NCBI GenBank assembly: GCA_015060685.1
Contig: SUXZ01000012.1
Location: 1 to 64,000 of the forward strand
Source: Mediterranea massiliensis
GTDB taxonomy: Bacteria; Bacteroidota; Bacteroidia; Bacteroidales; Bacteroidaceae
DNA: 64,000 bases
Direction of reading: 5' to 3'
A program made the position numbers and the translations under genes. Below the pieces are notes generated by a model. It saw only the letters and a program-made list of their open reading frames with translations, did not search any database and was not told the DNA's origin. Positions 57,550 through 64,000 of this stretch are shown one piece after another. How positions within the stretch are numbered: the first letter of the stretch is position 1; every line of letters begins with the position of its first letter.

Positions 57550-59337
57550 ATGAAAGATTTTCTTAAATTTACGTTTGCTACCGTATTAGGTATCATCGTA
57601 GCAGGAGTATTATTCTTCTTTTTGAGTATTCTAACCATCTTTGGAGCAGCCGCTTCGTCAGAATCGGAAACTAAAGTTTCTGAAAATTCAGTATTCTCAC
57701 TGAAATTGAGTGGAAGCATCAGCGAACGTAGCGTTGACAATCCGCTTGCAGCTATCACCGGCGGTGAAAGCAGCATTGGATTGAACGACATCCTATCGTC
57801 TATCCAAAAGGCCAAAGAAAACGAAAACGTCAAAGGTATCTATTTGCAAAGCGAGGGTACATTTGTTGCTAACTATGCATCGCTCAAGGCCATTCACGAT
57901 GCATTGCTCGACTTCAAAGAGAGCGGCAAGTTTATCGTTGCCTATGCAGATAATTATTCGCAAGATGAATACTACTTGGCAAGTGTTGCCGATAAGGTAA
58001 TGTTGAATCCCAGAGGTATGCTTCAATGGAGCGGTATTGCATCACAAAACATCTTCTATAAAGATTTGTTGGAAAAGATTGGTATCGGCGTGCAGGTATT
58101 CAAAGTGGGTACTTACAAATCGGCCGTAGAGCCATACATAAACATGGAGATGAGCGAAGCCAACCGCGAACAAGTAACCGCCTACACAAGTTCAATTTGG
58201 CAAACCATCACCAACGATGTGGCTAAAAACCGCAACCTCAGCGTAGAGCAATTGAATCAATTGGCCGACCGCATGATGATGACCGAGCCAGCCGAAGCCA
58301 ACATTGAATGCGGATTGATTGATACATTGATTTACAAGAACAACGTACGCGATTATCTAAAAACCATTGCCGGTATCGACGAAGACGATGATTTGAACAT
58401 AATTGGTTTGTCGGCAATGAAAAATGTAAAAAAGACACAACCGAAAGACCCAAGCGGAAACATCATTGCGGTGTATTATGCAGAAGGCACAATCGTTGAC
58501 CAAGCAGGCTCATCAGCATTAGGCGGCGGCGAAACACAAATCGTTGGAAACAAAATGATCAAAGACCTCCGCAAGTTGCAAGAGGACGATGATGTGAAAG
58601 CCGTAGTGCTTCGCGTGAACTCACCGGGCGGTAGCGCATTTGCTTCCGAACAAATCTGGCATGCCGTTACAGAGTTGAAGGCCAAGAAGCCCGTCATCGT
58701 ATCTATGGGCGACTATGCCGCATCGGGCGGTTACTACATCTCTTGTAATGCCGACACCATCGTAGCCGAGCCTACTACACTGACCGGCTCAATCGGTATC
58801 TTCGGATTGTTTAGATATGGAGAGAAATTGGCCAAGAATATCGGTGTAGCTATGGACGTAGTGAAGACTAACGAATTTGCAGACTTCGGCGACTTGACAC
58901 GCCCAATGAATAGTGCTGAACAACAAAAGATGCAAGCTAACGTTGAACGCGGTTACGACCTCTTCTTGACTCGTTGCGCAGACGGACGCGGTAAGACTAA
59001 AGAGGAGATTGACCAAGTGGGACAAGGACGCGTTTGGACAGGTAGCATGGCAATCGACTTAGGTTTGGTGGATGTACTTGGTGGCCTTGATACAGCCCTC
59101 GACATCGCTATCGAAAAGGCTGGTGTAGAAGCTTATACCATCCAAAACTATCCTGGCGAAAAGAGCTTCATCGAAACATTGATGGAAAGCACAAGCAAGG
59201 GTATGGACGACTACATCAGAACACGCGTTATGGGCAAGAAGTTGAACGAAGTAAGCAAGCACTTCTACCTCCTAGACGAACTTGATAAGGTTGACCCTAT
59301 TCAAGCACGTATGCCCTACATCATAAATTTCAACTAA
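57550..59337 (+). CDS. sppA: Signal peptide peptidase SppA, 67K type
   Basis: A 595-aa inner-membrane serine protease of the long (two-repeat) SppA type. One N-terminal membrane helix (about 8-30), first S49 repeat (about 90-250) with the catalytic lysine region FKVGTYKSAVEP, and second repeat (about 320-500) with RVNSPGGSAFASE and the nucleophile in YAASGGYYIS, followed by TLTGSIGIFG. It degrades cleaved signal peptides in the membrane. It heads a probable operon: lpxK follows after 18 nt, then punA and thiL. Confidence 0.95.
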   Translation: MKDFLKFTFATVLGIIVAGVLFFFLSILTIFGAAASSESETKVSENSVFSLKLSGSISERSVDNPLAAITGGESSIGLNDILSSIQKAKENENVKGIYLQSEGTFVANYASLKAIHDALLDFKESGKFIVAYADNYSQDEYYLASVADKVMLNPRGMLQWSGIASQNIFYKDLLEKIGIGVQVFKVGTYKSAVEPYINMEMSEANREQVTAYTSSIWQTITNDVAKNRNLSVEQLNQLADRMMMTEPAEANIECGLIDTLIYKNNVRDYLKTIAGIDEDDDLNIIGLSAMKNVKKTQPKDPSGNIIAVYYAEGTIVDQAGSSALGGGETQIVGNKMIKDLRKLQEDDDVKAVVLRVNSPGGSAFASEQIWHAVTELKAKKPVIVSMGDYAASGGYYISCNADTIVAEPTTLTGSIGIFGLFRYGEKLAKNIGVAMDVVKTNEFADFGDLTRPMNSAEQQKMQANVERGYDLFLTRCADGRGKTKEEIDQVGQGRVWTGSMAIDLGLVDVLGGLDTALDIAIEKAGVEAYTIQNYPGEKSFIETLMESTSKGMDDYIRTRVMGKKLNEVSKHFYLLDELDKVDPIQARMPYIINFN

Positions 59338-59355
59338 AAACATATTTATATAGGT

Positions 59356-60426
59356 ATGCAAAAAGCACTACTACCCCTTGCCTGGTTATATGGCATAGGT
59401 ACAGGCTTACGAAACAAACTCTTTGATTGGGGCATTCTCCAATCAAAGAGTTTCGACATACCTATCATCTGTGTGGGAAACCTTGCCGTAGGAGGCACAG
59501 GCAAAACACCACACACCGAATACCTGATACGCTTGTTGAAAGCAGAGGGGCTGAACGTAGCCACCTTAAGCCGCGGATACAAGCGACACACCAAAGGCTA
59601 CTTGCTGGCCGATGAGCATAGCACCGCCCACGACATCGGAGACGAGCCCTACCAAATGAAGCAGAAGTTTCCCGATGTATGTGTAGCCGTCGACGAAGAC
59701 CGTTGTCACGGCATCGAGCAACTGCTGAATCTTACCAATCCAGCCATAGATGTCATCATCCTGGACGATGCCTACCAACACCGATATGTAAAGGCCGGTT
59801 ATACCCTGTTGCTGACCGACTACAATCGTCCCTACTACACCGATGCACTGATGCCCGCCGGCCGCTTGCGCGAAACATGCAAGGGAAAAGAGCGTGCACA
59901 AGCCATCATCGTAACCAAATGTCCCGACAATATCCAGGAGGAAGGTTTTACTCAAATGGCAAAACGCCTCCAACCTGCCGAAGAGCAACGGGTTTACTTC
60001 TCGCGCTTCCGCTACGGGGCATTGAAACCACTCTTTGCAACAGCCAACGAGAGCCTTGAACAGAAACAAGTGCTTTTGGTAGCAGGTATCGCCCAACCCC
60101 AACCGTTATTCGAAGAGGTAAGTCGGAAAGCCGAAAAGGTGGAAATGCTTGCATTTTCCGACCATCACGACTTCACCGAGAAAGAGATGCAACTGATATC
60201 CAATAAGTTCATGCAACTGGATAAGAGCAAGCGCATCCTTGTCACCACCGAAAAAGATGCCGCACGCTTGGCACATCATCCGGCACTGGACAAATCGTTG
60301 CATCCGCACATATATGTGCTACCCATCGAAGTAGAAATCTTACAAAACAAACAAAATACGTTTAACCTAAATATAATTGAGTATGTTAGAGCGAATTCAA
60401 GAAACAGCAGCTTACCTCAAAAGTAA
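59356..60426 (+). CDS. lpxK: Tetraacyldisaccharide 4'-kinase (lipid A synthesis)
   Basis: A 356-aa protein with the Walker A-like VGNLAVGGTGKTPHTEYL (about residues 37-54), the LSRGYKR motif and ILDDAYQHRY, all typical of LpxK. It phosphorylates the 4' position of the lipid A precursor at the inner membrane's cytoplasmic face. The last 44 nt overlap the start of punA. It follows sppA by 18 nt. Confidence 0.96.
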   Translation: MQKALLPLAWLYGIGTGLRNKLFDWGILQSKSFDIPIICVGNLAVGGTGKTPHTEYLIRLLKAEGLNVATLSRGYKRHTKGYLLADEHSTAHDIGDEPYQMKQKFPDVCVAVDEDRCHGIEQLLNLTNPAIDVIILDDAYQHRYVKAGYTLLLTDYNRPYYTDALMPAGRLRETCKGKERAQAIIVTKCPDNIQEEGFTQMAKRLQPAEEQRVYFSRFRYGALKPLFATANESLEQKQVLLVAGIAQPQPLFEEVSRKAEKVEMLAFSDHHDFTEKEMQLISNKFMQLDKSKRILVTTEKDAARLAHHPALDKSLHPHIYVLPIEVEILQNKQNTFNLNIIEYVRANSRNSSLPQK

Positions 60427-61192
60427 GATGCACACACAGCCCCAAACAGCCATCATCCTCGGCACCGGTTTGGGAAGCCTCGCAGGAGAGATTACGGAAA
60501 AGTATGAAATCCCCTACGAAGAGATACCCAATTTCCCCGTTTCTACCGTAGAAGGACATAGCGGCAAACTTATCTTTGGCAAACTTGGCAACAAGGACAT
60601 CATGGCCATGCAGGGACGTTTCCACTTCTACGAAGGATATTCAATGAAAGAGGTTACCTTCCCCGTCAGAGTGATGCGCGAACTGGGCATCAAGACCTTG
60701 TTCGTATCGAATGCAAGCGGTGGTACTAACCCCGACTTCGAAATTGGCGACTTGATGATTATCACCGACCATATCAACTACTTCCCCGAACATCCGCTTC
60801 GCGGAAAGAACATCCCTTACGGCCCACGCTTCCCGGACATGAGCGAGGCATACGACAAAGAACTTATCCGCAAGGCCGATGAGATTGCTCAAGAAAAGGG
60901 CATCAAAGTGCAGCATGGTGTATATATTGGTACACAAGGCCCTACTTTCGAAACACCGGCAGAGTATAAGCTATTCCGCATCTTAGGTGCCGATGCCGTA
61001 GGTATGTCAACCGTACCCGAAGTTGTCGTAGCCAACCATTGCGGTATTAAAGTATTTGGCGTATCGGTAATTACCGACCTTGGCGTAGAGGGTAAAATCG
61101 TGGAAGTAACCCACGAAGAGGTGCAAAAAGCCGCCGATGCCGCACAACCCAAGATGACCGAAATCATGCGCGAACTGATTAACAGAGCATAA
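60383..61192 (+). CDS. punA: Purine-nucleoside phosphorylase
   Basis: A 269-aa class II (trimeric) PNP: AIILGTGLGSLAGEI with the phosphate loop, VEGHSGKLIFG histidine, GRFHFYEGY, NASGGTNPDF and MSTVPEVVVANHCG with the base-recognition region. It cleaves purine nucleosides with phosphate in nucleoside salvage. The ATG at 60383 is inside the lpxK coding end, so translation starts 44 nt before lpxK stops; a TTG two codons earlier is less likely. It is followed by thiL after 4 nt. Confidence 0.95.
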   Translation: MLERIQETAAYLKSKMHTQPQTAIILGTGLGSLAGEITEKYEIPYEEIPNFPVSTVEGHSGKLIFGKLGNKDIMAMQGRFHFYEGYSMKEVTFPVRVMRELGIKTLFVSNASGGTNPDFEIGDLMIITDHINYFPEHPLRGKNIPYGPRFPDMSEAYDKELIRKADEIAQEKGIKVQHGVYIGTQGPTFETPAEYKLFRILGADAVGMSTVPEVVVANHCGIKVFGVSVITDLGVEGKIVEVTHEEVQKAADAAQPKMTEIMRELINRA

Positions 61193-61196
61193 TTAT

Positions 61197-62237
61197 ATGA
61201 GAACAGAGATAGCAACCCTCGGCGAGTTTGGCCTCATCCGCCACATCACCGAAGGCATCGAACTTAAAAACGAATCATCCAAATACGGCATAGGCGACGA
61301 TGCCGCCGTATTGGAATACCCTACCGAGAAGGAGGTATTGGTTACAACCGACTTGCTGCTCGAAGGCGTACACTTCGACTTGACCTATGTGCCACTAAAG
61401 CACTTGGGCTACAAGGCGGCCATTGCCAATTTCTCCGACATCTACGCCATGAACGGCCAGCCTAAGCAAATCACCGTTTCGCTTGGCCTTTCCAAACGCT
61501 TCTGTATAGAAGACGTAGAAGCCCTTTATGCCGGCATCCGCTTGGCATGCGAAGAGTATGGCGTGGACATTGTCGGTGGAGATACCACCTCTTCATATAC
61601 CGGCCTCACCATCAGCATCACCTGCATTGGCGAAGGCGAGAAAGGAAAAGTTGTCTATCGCAACGGAGCCAAAGAAACCGACTTGATTTGCGTTAGTGGC
61701 GATTTAGGAGCAGCCTACATGGGATTGCAATTGCTTGAGCGCGAAAAAGTTGCCCTGCAAGGCAATAACAAAGAAGACGTACAACCCGACTTTGCCGGTA
61801 AGGAATACCTGCTCGAACGCCAGCTGAAGCCAGAAGCCCGACGCGACATCATTGAAAAGTTATCGAAGGCCGGCATCGTGCCCACATCCATGATGGATAT
61901 TTCAGACGGACTCTCATCCGAACTGATGCACATCTGCTCGCAAAGCAAAGTAGGTTGCCGCATTTACGAAGAGCACTTGCCGCTCGACTATCAAACCGCC
62001 GTTATGGCCGAGGAGCTGAACATGAATGTCAGCACTTGCGCATTGAATGGTGGCGAAGATTACGAACTGCTCTTCACCGTTCCCATTGCCGACCACGAAA
62101 AGGTGTCCGAAATGGAAGGTGTAAAACTTATTGGTCACATCACCAATGCCGAACTTGGTTGCGCCTTAATCTGCCGCGACGGACAAGAATTTGAGTTAAA
62201 AGCACAAGGTTGGAACCCTTTAAACGAAGAAAAATAA
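61197..62237 (+). CDS. thiL: Thiamine-monophosphate kinase
   Basis: A 346-aa protein of the ThiL/PurM fold: GIGDDAAVLE, TTDLLLEGVHFDLTY, ANFSDIYAMNGQP, VGGDTTSSYTGL, SGDLGAAYMGL and MMDISDGLSSEL, the last being metal/ATP-binding. It phosphorylates thiamine monophosphate to the active cofactor TPP. No TPP riboswitch sits before the operon and no other thiamine genes are nearby. It is the last gene of the sppA operon; a promoter for tRNA-Phe begins 18 nt after the stop. Confidence 0.96.
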   Translation: MRTEIATLGEFGLIRHITEGIELKNESSKYGIGDDAAVLEYPTEKEVLVTTDLLLEGVHFDLTYVPLKHLGYKAAIANFSDIYAMNGQPKQITVSLGLSKRFCIEDVEALYAGIRLACEEYGVDIVGGDTTSSYTGLTISITCIGEGEKGKVVYRNGAKETDLICVSGDLGAAYMGLQLLEREKVALQGNNKEDVQPDFAGKEYLLERQLKPEARRDIIEKLSKAGIVPTSMMDISDGLSSELMHICSQSKVGCRIYEEHLPLDYQTAVMAEELNMNVSTCALNGGEDYELLFTVPIADHEKVSEMEGVKLIGHITNAELGCALICRDGQEFELKAQGWNPLNEEK

Positions 62238-62254
62238 AGTTTTTCCATAAAAAG

Positions 62255-62285
62255 TTTGCAGACTTCAATATTTTCATTACCTTTG
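62255..62285 (+). promoter_or_regulatory. Promoter of tRNA-Phe
   Basis: TTTG at 62255-62258, a 19-bp spacer and TACCTTTG at 62278-62285 form a full-consensus promoter, 27 nt before the tRNA. Confidence 0.85.
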
Positions 62286-62311
62286 CACCCGCAAAACAGA
62301 AACAAACTGTT

Positions 62312-62384
62312 GGTGCCATAGCTCAGTTGGTAGAGCAAAGGACTGAAAATCCTTGTGTCCCCGGTTCGATTCCTGGTGGCACCA
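62312..62384 (+). tRNA. tRNA-Phe (anticodon GAA)
   Basis: Acceptor GGTGCCA (62312-62318) pairs with TGGCACC (62377-62383), discriminator A. The D arm has GCTCAGTTGGTAGAGC, the anticodon stem AAGGA/TCCTT carries GAA, and the T arm has CCGGTTCGATTCCTGG. The CCA end is not encoded. Confidence 0.97.
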
Positions 62385-62389
62385 CAAAC

Positions 62390-62421
62390 AAAAGCCTTCG
62401 AAATTTCGAAGGCTTTTTTGT
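62390..62421 (+). terminator. Terminator after tRNA-Phe
   Basis: The palindrome AAAGCCTTCGAAA / TTTCGAAGGCTTT followed by a T-run, 6 nt after the tRNA. Confidence 0.9.
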
Positions 62422-62445
62422 TTTTATTACTCCATTTCATTTTGA

Positions 62446-62469
62446 CAAAATGTCAAATCTGACATTTTG
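62446..62469. other. Perfect 10-bp stem-loop of unknown role
   Basis: CAAAATGTCA pairs with TGACATTTTG around a 4-nt loop, shortly after the tRNA-Phe terminator. It lacks a T-run. It belongs to a gene-free stretch (62422-63166) that otherwise holds arrays D and B. Confidence 0.6.
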
Positions 62470-62636
62470 ATTTTCAAACCGCACGAGAATCGCTTATTTC
62501 GAAGCAAGGTAAAGGGTGATGAAGAAAAACGAAACACAAATCAGCTAAATCATTAGTTCACTGTATAATAGCAAAATCCTTACAAAATTTCCACGCGGAA
62601 ATCTGTTGGATATTCTTACTTATTTCGCTACTTTTC

Positions 62637-62800
62637 GCACTTTCTGCCGAAAGCTCGAAATGTTGCTTCCGAAATCACGCGTGATTTCCTCCGTAGATGC
62701 GGCACTTTCTGCCGTAATCGCGGCGCTTACCGCAATAATCGCCGAGGTTACGGCGACAACTCCGCGTGATTCCGGCAATAATCACGCGTGATTTCAGCAG
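62637..62800. repeat. GC-rich palindromic repeat region (array D)
   Basis: This gene-free segment has a perfect 18-bp palindrome GAAATCACGCGTGATTTC (62671-62688), a second copy of its core (62780-62793), the direct repeat GCACTTTCTGCCG (62637 and 62702), and a hairpin GCCGTAA/TTACGGC with inner CGGCG/CGCCG (62711-62754). CCG triplets at 62647, 62669 and 62691 are 22 nt apart. It is GC-rich in an A/T-rich gap. The 61-codon open frame across it looks accidental. Confidence 0.7.
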
Positions 62801-62953
62801 CAACTTTTTTACTTATAATATTTTAGCCTATTTTTGCAAAAATGCGCGTTAGCAATTTTGAAAAATCACTAACACATTGAATTAGGAATCTGACATTATA
62901 CTATCATATTGCATTTCACAAATTCTGCATTTATCCCATATTACAAGCAACTT

Positions 62954-63045
62954 TTCACAAATATAGTTTCATTCACCAACGAAGCTATATTCATAAGCCA
63001 ACGAAGCTATATCTGCGACCTCGCGAAGCTATATCTGTGAATGAA
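62954..63045. repeat. 22-nt-period array (array B, mirror of array A)
   Basis: GAAGCTAT occurs at 62981, 63003 and 63025, exactly 22 nt apart, preceded by one inverted copy ATAGTTTC (62963-62970). The ends (62954-62970 and 63025-63041) form an imperfect 17-bp inverted repeat with two mismatches. It is array A in opposite orientation, with the same 10-nt gap between the inverted copy and its neighbour. Confidence 0.85.
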
Positions 63046-63100
63046 CAAATTTAAAAGTAAAAAAAACGATACTAAAAGATGCTATTTCACATATAATCAT

Positions 63101-63108
63101 TAAATTTG
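63101..63108 (+). promoter_or_regulatory. Possible -7 element for the helicase gene
   Basis: TAAATTTG matches TAnnTTTG and lies 59 nt before the ATG at 63167. The -33 region is not convincing. Confidence 0.4.
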
Positions 63109-63166
63109 CGGAAACACTGTAAAAGATGTGTAAATGACAATATTTTACTATTAGAAAACAATATTC

Positions 63167-64000
63167 ATGGGAACGAACTTTTTCACAAATGAAAAAGAAA
63201 ATACTCTTCTTGAAAAAATAGAAGGTGTGTTCAAATACAAAAAAGTGCATTTCTTTGATGCGCTCGTGGGCTATTTCCGAGCATCAGGCTATTTTCGCAT
63301 CAGGAAGTTTATACAACAAACTCCCAAGATTCGCATTTTGGTTGGTATCAATGTAGATAAACTCACATATCAAGCAAATCAGCAGGGCCTACTTTTCAAT
63401 CCTAATGCAGAGCAGTCTCAGGAAGAGTTTTTTAACGATATAAGGTGTAATATTCAGGAAGCGAAATACGACAAAGAAGTTGAGGATGGTATGTACCAGT
63501 TCATAGATGACATTGTATCTGGTAGAATAGCTATGCGCATCCATCCCAAACAAAATATTCATGCTAAGATCTATATTTTCCGTGAGGAAGTTTACCATCC
63601 CCATGGTTATGGTTCTGTTATCACAGGTTCTAGCAATTTAACTGAGGCTGGACTTGAAAAAAACTTCGAGTTCAATGTGGAGTTACGCTATGATGATGAC
63701 ATACAGTTTGCAACCGAAACATTTGAAAAACTATGGGAAGAATCTGTAGAGATCGACATAACTCATATAGATAAGATTAAGAACAACTCATATCTTAATC
63801 CCAACTTTACCCCTTACGAGGTTTATCTAAAATTCTTATTGGAATACTTCGGTAAGAGCATTGATTTTGACCCCAATTCTGTTTCCGACTTACCTTCAGG
63901 TTATAAAAAGCTGTCGTATCAAATTGATGCTGTTAATGATGGCTATGCAAAAATGATGAAACACAATGGATTTTTCCTTTCCGATGTTGTCGGATTGGGA
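63167..64000 (+). CDS. PLD-like nuclease/helicase fusion, 5' part only (runs off the window)
   Basis: The frame is open from ATG 63167 to the window end (278 codons seen). It starts MGTNFFTNEKENTLLEKIEG. A phospholipase-D-like half-site is visible as NIHAKIYIF then GSSNLTEAGLEKNFE, which fits the HxK...GSxN pattern of PLD nucleases. The last residues (LSYQIDAVNDGYAKMMKHNGFFLSDVVGLG) look like the Q-motif and the start of Walker A of an SF2/SNF2 helicase. Fusions of this kind occur in restriction or anti-phage loci. It may be the first gene of an accessory island; only the next sequence can tell. Codon use (many GGT, TCT, AAA) is more A/T-rich than its neighbours. Confidence 0.75.
   Translation, partial: MGTNFFTNEKENTLLEKIEGVFKYKKVHFFDALVGYFRASGYFRIRKFIQQTPKIRILVGINVDKLTYQANQQGLLFNPNAEQSQEEFFNDIRCNIQEAKYDKEVEDGMYQFIDDIVSGRIAMRIHPKQNIHAKIYIFREEVYHPHGYGSVITGSSNLTEAGLEKNFEFNVELRYDDDIQFATETFEKLWEESVEIDITHIDKIKNNSYLNPNFTPYEVYLKFLLEYFGKSIDFDPNSVSDLPSGYKKLSYQIDAVNDGYAKMMKHNGFFLSDVVGLG

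Noticed and set aside
57450..57550. TPP riboswitch controlling the thiL operon
   Set aside because: No THI-box sequence or fitting fold in the leader, and thiL is the fourth gene.
62606..62791. 61-codon open frame across array D
   Set aside because: It is read through palindromic repeats, has no promoter or start context and resembles no protein.

Overview
This window looks like chromosome of a gut Bacteroidota, most likely Bacteroidaceae (Bacteroides or Phocaeicola). The evidence is the promoters (TTG, 19-21 bp, TAnnTTTG) in front of many genes, a SusC/SusD pair with a hybrid two-component regulator, several OMP and lipoprotein families typical of the phylum, a Rho factor with a long disordered insert, and intergenic heptamer repeats common in these genomes. 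I see no prophage, insertion sequence or CRISPR array. Most genes are core functions.

Layout. 1-210: apparent tandem promoters and leader of an rRNA operon that runs leftwards out of the window. 0.5-6.4 kb: metallo-hydrolase lipoprotein, then a tight run of DUF3298 lipoprotein, rsmG, second metallo-hydrolase and gcvP. 6.4-10.9 kb: outer-membrane barrel protein divergent from a histidine kinase/response regulator pair. 11.1-15.5 kb: an orphan HpaII-family endonuclease homologue, a DUF4468 protein with a tiny coupled gene, fba and a secreted EEP-family nuclease/phosphatase. 15.7-20 kb: rpmE type B, gcvT, pepT and a PurF homologue lacking the usual N-terminal cysteine. 20-26 kb: GH97 glucosidase, Wzz-like protein, tilS and a flavodoxin/ferredoxin protein. 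26-32 kb: rho and two coupled TPR-sensor kinases, the second degenerate. 32-37.4 kb: ffh, folD, CE1-like esterase, tRNA-His and a B12-type radical SAM protein. 37.5-51.5 kb: OmpA-family protein, then a nutrient-uptake locus (HTCS regulator, CXXCH propeller lipoprotein, membrane/TPR protein, SusD, SusC). 52-62.3 kb: DUF2461, nfo, a lytic transglycosylase, an ABC-F protein, DUF3805, the operon sppA-lpxK-punA-thiL, and tRNA-Phe. 62.4-64 kb: a repeat-rich non-coding stretch followed by a PLD-nuclease/helicase gene cut by the window end, possibly the edge of a defence or accessory island.

The least explained signal is a set of intergenic arrays built from imperfect units with a 22-nt period, usually three direct copies plus one inverted copy (about 88 bp). 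The clearest are at 336-425, 10961-11048 and 62954-63045. The first and last carry the same motif in mirror orientation; the others have unrelated motifs but the same spacing. Weaker cases lie at 22403-22457, 46017-46104, 56507-56560 and 62637-62800. A separate class of 7-nt tandem repeats occupies at least five gene junctions.

Other points of interest are the HpaII homologue without a methyltransferase, the kinase/pseudokinase pair, the CXXCH protein inside a SusCD locus that has no glycoside hydrolase, a start-codon-masking hairpin before the OmpA gene, and repeated GATAC sites just upstream of the predicted susC promoter.
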